From Niveispirillum sp. (GTDB lineage: Bacteria; Pseudomonadota; Alphaproteobacteria; Azospirillales; Azospirillaceae), in contig NZ_JAGOGJ010000013.1 in NCBI RefSeq assembly GCF_017996735.1, positions 18,145-82,144 of the forward strand: DNA of 64,000 bases, given 5' to 3'. Under the pieces are notes generated by a model. The model was not told where the DNA came from and did not search any database. It saw nothing but the letters and a program-made list of their open reading frames with translations. Shown here piece by piece: positions 23,669-31,871 of the stretch (the stretch's first letter is position 1; each line of letters begins with the position of its first letter). The position numbers were made by a program, and so were the translations under genes.

Positions 23669-24415
23669 ATGACGGAGGGTGAAGGCCCCGACCGGGCGGC
23701 AGCAGCGCGCAACCTGATGCGCGGCTGTGGCCAGGCGACTCTGGCCACGCTGACCCGGCCGGGAAGCGACGGTGAAGGCTGGCCCAGCCCCTCTCTGGTG
23801 CTGACCGGCTTCGCCCCGGATGGCAGCCCGCTGCTGCTGATCTCCGGTCTGGCGGAGCATACACGCAACCTGGGCGCCGATCCGCGCTGCGGCCTGCTGT
23901 TCGATGGCACGGCGGGGCACGCCGACCGGCTGACCGGCCCGCGCCTGTCGGTGCAGGGAGAGGCGGTGCGCGATGGCGACCCCGCCCTGCTGCGCCGGTT
24001 CCTGGCCCGCCACCCGTCAGCCGAAACCTATGCCGGCTTCGGCGATTTTGCCCTGTGGCAGGTGTCGGTGGCACGCGGTCACATGGTTGCCGGCTTCGGG
24101 CGCATCCACAGCCTGTCGGTGGACGATCTGCGCCTGCCCGCCGCGGATTGCGCCACCCTGGCGGGGGCGGAGGCAGATATCATCGCCCATATGAACCAGG
24201 ACCATGCCGACGCCATCCTGCTCTATGCCACACGCCTGTTGGGCAAGATGGCGGGCGACTGGCGCCTGACCGGCATCGACCCGGACGGTGCCGACCTGCG
24301 CGCCGGCCAAGATACCGCCCGCCTGCCCTTCGCCACCCGCGTCACCCATGGCGGTCAGGCACGGGCGGAACTGGTGCGTCTGGTTGCGCAGGCCCGCACA
24401 GGCTCCTCCCTCTGA
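23669..24415 (+). CDS. HugZ-like pyridoxamine-phosphate-oxidase-fold protein with DUF2470
   Basis: A protein of about 248 residues with an N-terminal split-barrel flavin/haem-binding domain (SPSLVLTGFAPDGSPLLLIS; LAEHTRNLGADPRC) and a C-terminal DUF2470 domain (DIIAHMNQDHADAILLYA). This architecture is shared with HugZ haem oxygenases and related proteins. The second of two adjacent ATGs (23669) fits the GGAGAGGG site better. Haem breakdown or flavin chemistry are both possible. It is in the same direction as the cytochrome and GNAT genes and may extend that transcript. Confidence 0.82.
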   Translation: MTEGEGPDRAAAARNLMRGCGQATLATLTRPGSDGEGWPSPSLVLTGFAPDGSPLLLISGLAEHTRNLGADPRCGLLFDGTAGHADRLTGPRLSVQGEAVRDGDPALLRRFLARHPSAETYAGFGDFALWQVSVARGHMVAGFGRIHSLSVDDLRLPAADCATLAGAEADIIAHMNQDHADAILLYATRLLGKMAGDWRLTGIDPDGADLRAGQDTARLPFATRVTHGGQARAELVRLVAQARTGSSL

Positions 24416-24423
24416 AACGGACG

Positions 24424-24465
24424 GTCCACTGTCCATTACCGGACATGCTGTCCGCCGGCGGACAG
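24424..24465. promoter_or_regulatory. Two tandem TGTCC-N6-GGACA inverted repeats
   Basis: The first repeat is TGTCC-ATTACC-GGACA (24430-24445). The second is TGTCC-GCCGGC-GGACA (24449-24464), which extends to a perfect 18-bp palindrome (24448-24465). Their centres are 19 bp apart, close to two helical turns, as for a dimeric repressor binding two adjacent sites. They lie about 105 bp before the S41 peptidase gene. No cognate regulator is evident nearby. Confidence 0.6.
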
Positions 24466-24569
24466 TTGGTGGGGGCAAAAAAACAGGTTTTGCGCCATTT
24501 CCCGGCTTGGCATGGCGAATGCTGTCCCTGTAACCCACCGCGCCGGACGCGTGAACAAAGGGGACAAGC

Positions 24570-25628
24570 ATGTTGCAGCGCCGCCATTTCCTGACACTCG
24601 CCCTGACCGCGATGGCGGCACCCGTTCTGGCGCAAGTGCCAGCCACGGGATCAATGACCAAGGCGGAACAGCGGCAGGTGCTGCGGACGCTGGCCGACAC
24701 TCTGGAGGCGAACTTCGTCTTCCCCGAGATCGGCGCCCGCTACGCCGCCATGCTACGCGAAAAGGCGGACACGGATGCCTATACGGCCCTGACCGACCCC
24801 ACGGCCTTTGGTGAACGGGTGACGGCCGACCTGCAGGCGGTCAGCAGCGACGGGCATCTGCGCCTGGCCCCGGCCACCCTGTTCCAGAACCGCACCCCAA
24901 GGCCGCAGCCCGCCGACATGCCGGCCAGCACCAAGCCCAGCGGTCCACCGGGGCTGGAGGAAACGAAGATGATCGGCGACATCGCCTATCTGCGCTTCAA
25001 CGGTTTCCTGGGGGACGCAAAAATGGTGGCGGCGGCGCGCGGCTTCCTTCTTGATAATGCCGGCACGGCGCGGGCCGTGATCATCGATGCCCGTCCCCAT
25101 CGCGGCGGCGGCCTGGATGAGATGGATGCCATCCTGCCCCTGCTCTATGCGCAGCCGGCCACGCTGGCCCGGATGGATACAAGGACATCCGCCTATGCCC
25201 TGGGCATGCCGGATTATGGGTCGCTGGTCACGCGGGAGGCACCGGCGGGCATCATGCGACAGGATCACACGGTCACACCGGACGCGGCCGAGAAGCGCCT
25301 GCAGTCCGTGCCCGTCTATTACCTGACATCACGCCGGACGGCATCCGCCGCCGAACATCTGGCCCTGGCGTTCAAGCGGACGCGGCGCGCCACCCTCATC
25401 GGGGAAAAGACCGCCGGCGCTGGCCATTTCGGCGGGGTGCAGGATATCGGCGACCGTTTCGCCGCCTTCATTCCCGTGGGCCGCACCTATAATCCCGATG
25501 ATGGGTGGAGTTGGGAAGGCCAGGGCATCACCCCCGATATCGCCACCCATGCCGATGAGGCGCTGACCGTGGCGCTGGATCTGGCGGCGCAGGCCGGGGC
25601 ACATCCGGTTCCGTCGCAAGCGCGGTAG
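24570..25628 (+). CDS. S41-family peptidase, exported
   Basis: A 352-residue serine peptidase of the S41/C-terminal-processing type (short, IRBP-like subgroup). Signal peptide at 1-22 (RRHFLTLALTAMAAPVLAQ). The catalytic-core strand order is recognisable (IAYLRFNGFLGD; RAVIIDARPHRGGG), and the nucleophile is probably Ser259 in SRRTASAAEH, with GEKTAGAGHFGG after it. No PDZ domain is apparent. It would act in the periplasm on an unknown peptide. The paired palindromes upstream suggest dedicated regulation. Confidence 0.83.
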   Translation: MLQRRHFLTLALTAMAAPVLAQVPATGSMTKAEQRQVLRTLADTLEANFVFPEIGARYAAMLREKADTDAYTALTDPTAFGERVTADLQAVSSDGHLRLAPATLFQNRTPRPQPADMPASTKPSGPPGLEETKMIGDIAYLRFNGFLGDAKMVAAARGFLLDNAGTARAVIIDARPHRGGGLDEMDAILPLLYAQPATLARMDTRTSAYALGMPDYGSLVTREAPAGIMRQDHTVTPDAAEKRLQSVPVYYLTSRRTASAAEHLALAFKRTRRATLIGEKTAGAGHFGGVQDIGDRFAAFIPVGRTYNPDDGWSWEGQGITPDIATHADEALTVALDLAAQAGAHPVPSQAR

Positions 25629-25717
25629 CATTATCACACCTGCCTTGACCGGTTTCCTGTTTGTCCCCTTCGTCCGCGGTAAGGTAGAAGGGGCGGACCG
25701 AAGGGGGGCCGGGAACA

Positions 25718-27103
25718 ATGCCGAAGAATTTGACCGTATTGCTGTTTCTTCTGCTGGCCCTGCCGGTATCCTGTTTCATGGCCTGGGCCATGCCGCCCTA
25801 TTTCAACGTGGATGAGAGCAATCACGTCATGCGGGCCGAAACGGTTCTGCAGGGCCATTTCTTCGGCGCGCGGGATACGGATGGATCATCGGGCGGCCAG
25901 ATCGATGAGGGGCTGCTGACATTGCTGTCGCGCTACTGGCCGGTCCTGTCCGAACCGGCAAAGGTGACACCGCCGGCCCTGATGGCGGAGGCGGCGACGG
26001 TGCCCTGGGCGGGTAGGACCCGCTTTGTCCATATCCCCAATACGGCGATCTATCCGCCCACCCTGTATCTGCCCACCATCGCCGGCCTTGGGATGGGCAA
26101 GGCGCTGGATCTCAGCGTGGAGGACAGTATCCGGCTGGCCCGGTTCGCCAATATCGCCTGTGCGGCCTTGCTGATCGCCGCCGCCCTGCATCTGGCCGCC
26201 TTTGCCCACGGCCCGCTGCTGGCCGTGCTGCTATGGCCCATGTGTCTGGCCCAATATGCGGCCTGCAGCCAGGATGGGTTGTTCATCGCCCTGTCGGCCC
26301 TGTATGCCGCGCTGCTGACGCGGGCCATCGCCCGGCAGGACCGGTCAACGATGGCGGAATTCATGGGGCTGGCCCTGGTCACCCTGCTGCTGTCCATGTC
26401 GCGGCCCGCCAATCTGGCCCTGCTGCTGCCGTTGCTGCTGGTGATGCCGGTACGGATGGGGCGACTGCCGGGCTGGCTGGCCCTGCTGTCGGTGCTGCTG
26501 CTGACCATGGCCTGGTCGCTGCATGCCATCCTGTATGTGCAGGTGATGCAGGTGCATGGCACGGTCGTGCCCGATCTGGGGGGCCAGCTTTCCTACATGC
26601 TGTCCCATCCGCTGGCCTTTCCGTCCGCCATGGCCCATACGCTGGCCGAATGGACATGGCCCTTCACGGTGGCCATGCTGGGCTGGATCGGCTGGAGCCA
26701 TGTCAACATCGTCCTGCCGGGTGCCGTGTATCCCGCCTATCTCTGGGTTCTGGCGCTGGTTCTGGCGCTCTCATGCCTGATGCAGGGCAACAGGCCAGCC
26801 TGGCGGGTCAAGGGTGGTGTGGCCCTGGGGCTGGGCGGAACCGTACTCGCCATCTTTCTTCTGCAATATCTGACCTTCACCGCCGTGGGCGCCGATCAGG
26901 TGGGCGGGGTGCAGGGGCGCTATTTCGCCCCGCTGGCCCTGTTGCTGGGCCTGCTGGTGCCAGCCTTCGCGGACCGGTTGCCGCCCCGCCTGCGCCGGCT
27001 GCCGCCCGCCATCACCATCGTGGCGCTGATGGCGGCGGGCATCGTCACCGCCGTGGCCCTGCCCCATACCGTGATGATGCGCCTGCATGTAACGGCCGGC
27101 TGA
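25718..27103 (+). CDS. DUF2142-family polytopic membrane protein
   Basis: A 461-residue protein with about ten predicted helices and the DUF2142 signature in the first periplasmic loop (PPYFNVDESNHVMRAETVLQ) plus PPTLYLPTIAGL. This layout resembles GT-C-fold glycosyltransferases that use lipid-linked sugars, where the acidic DE pair in the first loop is catalytic. The biochemical role of DUF2142 is not settled. No polysaccharide genes are close by. Confidence 0.75.
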   Translation: MPKNLTVLLFLLLALPVSCFMAWAMPPYFNVDESNHVMRAETVLQGHFFGARDTDGSSGGQIDEGLLTLLSRYWPVLSEPAKVTPPALMAEAATVPWAGRTRFVHIPNTAIYPPTLYLPTIAGLGMGKALDLSVEDSIRLARFANIACAALLIAAALHLAAFAHGPLLAVLLWPMCLAQYAACSQDGLFIALSALYAALLTRAIARQDRSTMAEFMGLALVTLLLSMSRPANLALLLPLLLVMPVRMGRLPGWLALLSVLLLTMAWSLHAILYVQVMQVHGTVVPDLGGQLSYMLSHPLAFPSAMAHTLAEWTWPFTVAMLGWIGWSHVNIVLPGAVYPAYLWVLALVLALSCLMQGNRPAWRVKGGVALGLGGTVLAIFLLQYLTFTAVGADQVGGVQGRYFAPLALLLGLLVPAFADRLPPRLRRLPPAITIVALMAAGIVTAVALPHTVMMRLHVTAG

Positions 27104-27200
27104 CAGGCATGCCCGACACCATGGGGGTATCCACGCCTGTGGGGGTTGCCAGCCACCGGCGGGAACGGTAAGTGTACAAAAGCCGTTACATAAAAAGCCT

Positions 27201-27225
27201 TGTAGCGCCCGTACCAGGCACTACA
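27201..27225. promoter_or_regulatory. Inverted repeat upstream of pckA
   Basis: TGTAGCGCC and GGCACTACA form an inverted repeat with one mismatch and a 7-base spacer, about 60 bp before the pckA start. An A-rich stretch (TACATAAAAAG) lies just upstream. It may be an operator for gluconeogenic control; the regulator is unknown. Confidence 0.4.
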
Positions 27226-27286
27226 TCGAGCATGCGACCCGGAAAAACGGGAACGGCCCTTGTCACTGGAGAGGGAGAAACCCAAC

Positions 27287-28891
27287 GTGGAACATACCGG
27301 TCCCGTCATCAGCAGCTTCGGTCTGGATTATCTGGGCCTGTCCAACTTGAAGGCCGCGCACTGGAACCTCAGCGTCGGCGCGCTTTACGAACAGGCCCTG
27401 AAGCGGGGCGAGGCGAAGCTGTCCAAGGACGGCGCGCTGGTCGCCATCACGGGCCAGCATACGGGCCGTTCCCCCAACGACAAGTTCACGGTGAAGGAAG
27501 AGACCACCGCCCATGACATCTGGTGGGGTCCCAACAAGCCCTTCACGGAAGACGCGTTCGACCGGCTGCATGCCCGCGTCACGGCCTTTCTGCAGGACCG
27601 CGAGGTCTTTGTGCAGGATTTGTATGCAGGCGCCGATGCCGCCTATCGCCTGCCTGTGCGTATCGTGACCCAGCATGCCTGGCACAATCTGTTCGCCCAG
27701 AACATGTTCATCCGCCCGGCCCTGAAGGAACGGATGCATTTCGAACCCGCCTTCACGGTTCTGCAGGCGCCCGATTTCCGCGCCGTGCCGGAGCGCGACG
27801 GCACCCGGTCCGACGTGTTCGTCGTGATCAATTTCAAGAAGCGGCTGGTCCTGATCGGCGGCACCTCCTATGCCGGGGAGATCAAGAAGTCGATCTTCTC
27901 CGTCCTGAATTTCCTGCTGCCGGCGCAGGGCGTGCTGCCCATGCATTGCTCCGCCAATATCGGCGCCAATGGCGACACCGCCATCTTCTTCGGCCTGTCG
28001 GGCACCGGCAAGACCACCCTGTCGGCCGACAGCTCCCGCACCCTGATCGGCGATGACGAACATGGCTGGTCCGATCGCGGCGCATTCAATTTCGAAGGCG
28101 GCTGCTATGCCAAGGTCATCCGCCTGTCGGCGGAGGCCGAGCCGGAGATTTTCGAGACCACGCGCCGCTTCGGCACCGTTCTGGAAAATGTCGTGATGGA
28201 TGAGCGCAGCCGCACGCTCGACCTGGACGATGCCAGCCTGACGGAGAATACCCGCGCCTCCTACCCGATCGATTTCATTCCGAACGCGTCGGATACGGGT
28301 CTGGGCGGGCAGCCGCTGAACATCATCATGCTGACGGCCGATGCCTTCGGCGTGCTGCCGCCCATTTCCAAGCTGTCGTCCGAACAGGCCATGTACCATT
28401 TCCTGTCCGGTTACACGGCCCGCGTGGCCGGCACGGAAAAGGGCGTGACGGAGCCGCAGGCCACCTTCAGCACCTGCTTCGGCGCCCCCTTCATGCCGCG
28501 CCATCCCACCGCCTATGCCAAGCTGCTGGGCGAGAAGATCAAGGCCCATGGCGCCAATTGCTGGCTGGTCAATACCGGCTGGACGGGCGGTTCCTATGGC
28601 ACGGGCAGCCGCATGAAGATCGGCCATACCCGTGCGCTGGTGAACGCCGCCCTGTCGGGCAAGCTGGCCACCGTCACCCACAAGCCGGAGCCGAATTTCG
28701 GTCTGGCCGTTCCGGAAGGGTGCGAGGGCGTGCCGGCCGATGTGCTGCTGCCCCGTAACGCCTGGGCCGACAAGTCGGCGTTTGATGCCACCGCGCATGA
28801 GGTGGCCCGCCGGTTCGAAGCCAATTTCACCCAGTTCGCCGACCAGGTGGACGAAAAGGTCGTGCGCGCCGGTATCCGTACCGCCGCGTAA
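27287..28891 (+). CDS. pckA: Phosphoenolpyruvate carboxykinase (ATP)
   Basis: A 534-residue ATP-dependent PEPCK that converts oxaloacetate to phosphoenolpyruvate, the first committed step of gluconeogenesis. The kinase P-loop GLSGTGKTT is at 236-244, followed by the DDEHGWSD metal/nucleotide region; the substrate-binding TGQHTGRSP block is near the N-terminus. I use the GTG at 27287, about ten bases after GGAGAGGGAG, since the earlier in-frame TTG falls before that site. In many alphaproteobacteria pckA lies beside chvI; here chvI-chvG is 26 kb away. Confidence 0.95.
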   Translation: MEHTGPVISSFGLDYLGLSNLKAAHWNLSVGALYEQALKRGEAKLSKDGALVAITGQHTGRSPNDKFTVKEETTAHDIWWGPNKPFTEDAFDRLHARVTAFLQDREVFVQDLYAGADAAYRLPVRIVTQHAWHNLFAQNMFIRPALKERMHFEPAFTVLQAPDFRAVPERDGTRSDVFVVINFKKRLVLIGGTSYAGEIKKSIFSVLNFLLPAQGVLPMHCSANIGANGDTAIFFGLSGTGKTTLSADSSRTLIGDDEHGWSDRGAFNFEGGCYAKVIRLSAEAEPEIFETTRRFGTVLENVVMDERSRTLDLDDASLTENTRASYPIDFIPNASDTGLGGQPLNIIMLTADAFGVLPPISKLSSEQAMYHFLSGYTARVAGTEKGVTEPQATFSTCFGAPFMPRHPTAYAKLLGEKIKAHGANCWLVNTGWTGGSYGTGSRMKIGHTRALVNAALSGKLATVTHKPEPNFGLAVPEGCEGVPADVLLPRNAWADKSAFDATAHEVARRFEANFTQFADQVDEKVVRAGIRTAA

Positions 28892-28934
28892 ACAGACCGT
28901 TCACCACCCCTCCGATGACCGGGGAGGGGCGATT

Positions 28935-28966
28935 AAGGCCGGGGGAGCGATCCCCCGGCCTTTTTT
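28935..28966 (+). terminator. Terminator of pckA
   Basis: A perfect 12-bp stem (AAGGCCGGGGGA and its complement) with a GCGA loop, ending in a run of T up to 28966. It lies 44 bp after the pckA stop. Confidence 0.93.
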
Positions 28967-29010
28967 GCATGCGGGGAACCATCTTCACGGAACAGATCGC
29001 CCCGGCCCCA

Positions 29011-30264
29011 TCAATCCAGCGCGAAGACCATGGCCTTCAGATATTGCGTTTCCGGCAGCAGCGGATGCACCGGGTGGTCGCAGCCCGCACCGGCGAAGCG
29101 CAGGATGCGCCCCTGACGCCCGGCCTCGCCCAGGCCACGGGCGACTTCCGTATGGAACAAAGGCGGCTCCATATTATGGGAGCAGGACGCCACCAGCAGC
29201 ATGCCGCCCGGCGCCACCAGACGGGCCGCCGCCTTGGTCATGCGGCGATAGGCGCGGCTGCCCACGGCCAGATCCTTCTTGGACTTCACGAAGGCCGGCG
29301 GGTCGGCGATCACCACCTCGAAGGTGCGTCCCTCTGCCACCCACTGGTCCATCAGGTTGAAGGCGTCGCCCTTTTCCGCCGACACGCGGTCGGCCACGCC
29401 ATTGGCCTCTGCCGCCTTCATGGCGATGGACAGCGACAGGGCCGACCGGTCGACCAGCGTTACATGGCTGGCCCCGCGCTTGGCGGCCAGCACGCCGAAA
29501 CCGCCGGCATAGGTGTAGAAATCCACCACCGACCGGCCCTTGCACAGGTCGGCGATGAAGGAACGGTTGTCGCGCTGATCGAAGAACCAGCCCGTCTTCT
29601 GCCCTTCCGACAGGTCGGCGAAGAAGGTGGCGCCGTTTTCCTCCAGCGGGATCAGCCCCTGGACGGAGCCCTTCACCACCTTCACCACCTCCTCCAGCCC
29701 TTCATAGGACCGGGCCGTGCTGTCATTGCGCAGCACGATGGCGGACGGGTTCAACACCTCGTCCAAGGCGGCCAGAATCATGGGCAGGCGGCGGTCCATG
29801 GCGACATTGTTGGCTTGCACCACCACGATATCGCCATACCGGTCGATGATCAGGGCCGGCAGCCCGTCACTCTCCGCATGGATCAGGCGATAGAAGGGCC
29901 GGTCATAAAGCCGTTCGCGGATTTCCAGGGCGCGGCGGATACGACGCACAAAAAAGCCCGTATCGATGGCCTCTGCCGGGTCGCGGGTCAGGAAACGCGC
30001 GCAGATCAGGCTGTGCGGATTGAAGGCGGCGATGCCCAGCGTGGCCCCACCGGCATCGGTCACCCGAACGATGGACCCGGCCGGCAGCGCCTTGGCCGCC
30101 TTGTCCATGTCCACTTCATTGGAATAGACCCAGGGATGGCCATGCTGGGCGCGCTTGTGCCGGCCCGCCTGGATGCGGATCACGGGCAATGCGGCCGGCC
30201 TGGGGGCCGGGGTCGTTGTATCACTGGTCATGGCGGGGGCCGTCGCGGCGGGAATGTCGGTCAT
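29011..30264 (-). CDS. rlmI: 23S rRNA (cytosine-C5) methyltransferase RlmI-like
   Basis: A 417-residue SAM-dependent methyltransferase. An N-terminal PUA RNA-binding domain (about 28-105; RAQHGHPWVYSNEV) is followed by an EEHEE-type linker and a Rossmann fold with DFYTYAGGFGVLAAKRG (SAM), DPPAFVKSKKDL (catalytic motif IV) and VASCSHN. In E. coli RlmI methylates C1962 of 23S rRNA. The first 25 residues are alanine/proline-rich and a slightly later start is possible. Confidence 0.88.
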   Translation of the reverse strand: MTDIPAATAPAMTSDTTTPAPRPAALPVIRIQAGRHKRAQHGHPWVYSNEVDMDKAAKALPAGSIVRVTDAGGATLGIAAFNPHSLICARFLTRDPAEAIDTGFFVRRIRRALEIRERLYDRPFYRLIHAESDGLPALIIDRYGDIVVVQANNVAMDRRLPMILAALDEVLNPSAIVLRNDSTARSYEGLEEVVKVVKGSVQGLIPLEENGATFFADLSEGQKTGWFFDQRDNRSFIADLCKGRSVVDFYTYAGGFGVLAAKRGASHVTLVDRSALSLSIAMKAAEANGVADRVSAEKGDAFNLMDQWVAEGRTFEVVIADPPAFVKSKKDLAVGSRAYRRMTKAAARLVAPGGMLLVASCSHNMEPPLFHTEVARGLGEAGRQGRILRFAGAGCDHPVHPLLPETQYLKAMVFALD

Positions 30265-30317
30265 GGCGCGGAAAATACCGCCGCCATCCCCCGGTCATCA
30301 AGCGCGGTGCCCGCCGG

Positions 30318-30773
30318 TCAGGTCAGCGGCCGGCACAGGCGCAGATCTTCGCGATGGTGCCCATGGTCCAGGGCACGGGCCAGGGCGATTGAAACACTGG
30401 TCCCGATGCCTTCCCGCTGCGGCAGGTGCAGATGCACGGCATTGCAGCCCAGTTCCAGCGCCATCCGGTCCATGTCGTCCAGCAGGACATCAATGGCGGC
30501 CTCCGGCTCGATCAGGTCCAGGGCCAGAAACATGTCCACCTGGAACACCTTGCCATGCCTTGGGCTGGGCAGGACCTGATAGGCATAGATGCCATGGATA
30601 TAGCCATGGTCGCCCTCCACGGTGCGGATGCCACCATCCGCCGTGCCCAGCAGCAGGCCTGCATATTGTCGCCAGGCCTCACGGTCATCGGCGGCGCGGC
30701 CCGTCTGCACCAGCGGCCAAGCCTGGTCGATGCGGCGGCGGTCCAGCGGCTTCACGGTAAAACGGTCGGACAT
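30318..30773 (-). CDS. GNAT-like acetyltransferase-fold protein under FNR-box control
   Basis: A 151-residue cytoplasmic protein. The pattern of strands (GYIHGIYAYQV, KVFQVDMFLAL) followed by an ELGCNAVHLHLP turn fits a GNAT fold, but the acetyl-CoA loop is not clear-cut, so the family call is tentative. The start at 30773 (MSDRFTVKPL) is chosen because the upstream open frame contains the FNR box and is not protein-like. A perfect FNR site 113 bp upstream suggests control by oxygen together with the divergent regulator gene. Confidence 0.65.
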   Translation of the reverse strand: MSDRFTVKPLDRRRIDQAWPLVQTGRAADDREAWRQYAGLLLGTADGGIRTVEGDHGYIHGIYAYQVLPSPRHGKVFQVDMFLALDLIEPEAAIDVLLDDMDRMALELGCNAVHLHLPQREGIGTSVSIALARALDHGHHREDLRLCRPLT

Positions 30774-31094
30774 GGTCACCCGTTCCGGCGAGATAAGCAC
30801 GGCTAAGTCTCTGTCTGTCTGAACAAGGTGCCGCCCGACGGAAGGACGGCCCCCAACCGTTAACCGATAAGCCGATGGTCGCGCTTTGATCTGGATCAAG
30901 GCGCAATCTTTCGCATAGGCATAGACCTCTGGATATGTGTTCATCAGCCAACCATTATGAAATCCTTCCATTGGCTGGCGGACATGACTGGAAGCGTTCC
31001 GCCAGCCTTGTTGCGCGTTGCGGATCGTTTCCAACAGGCGCATCCTGCTTTCCGGTAGAAAATCGGGGGCGATGCTTATATCGGGGGGCCTTAC
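30774..31094. other. Divergent control region between the GNAT-like gene and fnr
   Basis: About 320 bp without a supported gene. It holds the FNR box at 30886-30899. A perfect 10-bp inverted repeat, GGCTGGCGGA (30973-30982) / TCCGCCAGCC (30998-31007), lies nearer fnr. A frame open on the minus strand through this region is judged non-coding. Confidence 0.55.
30886..30899. promoter_or_regulatory. Perfect FNR/CRP-type box
   Basis: TTGAT-CTGG-ATCAA is the exact FNR consensus. Centred at 30892.5, it could activate the minus-strand GNAT-like gene (start 30773) as a class II site, and may also control the fnr gene on the plus strand (autoregulation). Confidence 0.85.
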
Positions 31095-31838
31095 ATGGCG
31101 TTGGCTGAACATGCATGCACGCGCGAAAGCGCCGTTGCGGCCCGTATCGATATTTCCCCGTGCAATGCCTGCCCGGTGCGCAGCATGTCGGTCTGTTCCG
31201 CGCTGGAATCGGACGAACTGAAGCGGCTGGCCGATATCCTGGTTTCGGTGAAGGTCGATGCCGGGCATACGCTGTTCGCGGAGGGTGACGGGGCTGATAC
31301 CCTGTTCAACGTCACCGCCGGTACCATGAAGCTGTACAAGCTTTTGCCCGACGGCCGCCGGCAGATCACGGGTTTCCTGCTGCCGGGTGATTTCCTGGGC
31401 CTGTCGATCAACGACACCTATGCCTATTCGGCCGAATCGGTGACGCCGGCCACGCTGTGCCGTTTCCCCCGCCGCCGCCTGGAAGGGTTGCTGGAGGATT
31501 ACCCCAAGATGCAGCGCCGGCTGTTCGCCATGGCGTCCAGCGAACTGGCCGCCGCCCAGGACCAGATGTTGCTGCTGGGCCGCAAGAACGCCAAGGAACG
31601 AATCGCCTCATTCCTGCTGATGCTGTCGGAACGGGCCAAGCGCCGGGGCTATCCCGACAATCCCGTGCATGTCCCGATGAGCCGGTCGGACATCGCCGAC
31701 TATCTGGGCCTGACCACGGAAACCGTCAGCCGCACCTTCACGCAATTGAAGACCAGCCGCGCCATTTCCCTGCTGGAAGGCGGCAAGGTGCGTCTGAACG
31801 ACATGGAAACCCTGCACGAGCTGGCCGAGGGCGTTTGA
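31095..31838 (+). CDS. fnrL: Fnr-type oxygen-sensing Crp/Fnr-family regulator
   Basis: A 247-residue regulator with an N-terminal cysteine cluster, cyclic-nucleotide-fold domain and C-terminal helix-turn-helix (MSRSDIADYLGLTTETVSRT). Cys23-x2-Cys26-x7-Cys34 and Cys122 match the four ligands of the oxygen-labile [4Fe-4S] cluster; the 2/7 spacing is that of alphaproteobacterial FnrL rather than E. coli Fnr. Without oxygen it should dimerise and bind TTGAT-N4-ATCAA. Exactly such a box lies in its own upstream region. Confidence 0.9.
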   Translation: MALAEHACTRESAVAARIDISPCNACPVRSMSVCSALESDELKRLADILVSVKVDAGHTLFAEGDGADTLFNVTAGTMKLYKLLPDGRRQITGFLLPGDFLGLSINDTYAYSAESVTPATLCRFPRRRLEGLLEDYPKMQRRLFAMASSELAAAQDQMLLLGRKNAKERIASFLLMLSERAKRRGYPDNPVHVPMSRSDIADYLGLTTETVSRTFTQLKTSRAISLLEGGKVRLNDMETLHELAEGV

Positions 31839-31871
31839 CCCACGCGCCTGCGGGCGCGGGGGGCGGCCAGC

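Noticed and set aside
23630..23690. Possible fourth copy of the CCCTCACCCTCCC palindromic element
   Set aside because: Only CCTCACCCTGCC and GAGGGTGAAGG-like ends are seen, about 60 bp apart, without the inner hairpins; more likely chance or the ribosome-binding region of the HugZ-like gene.
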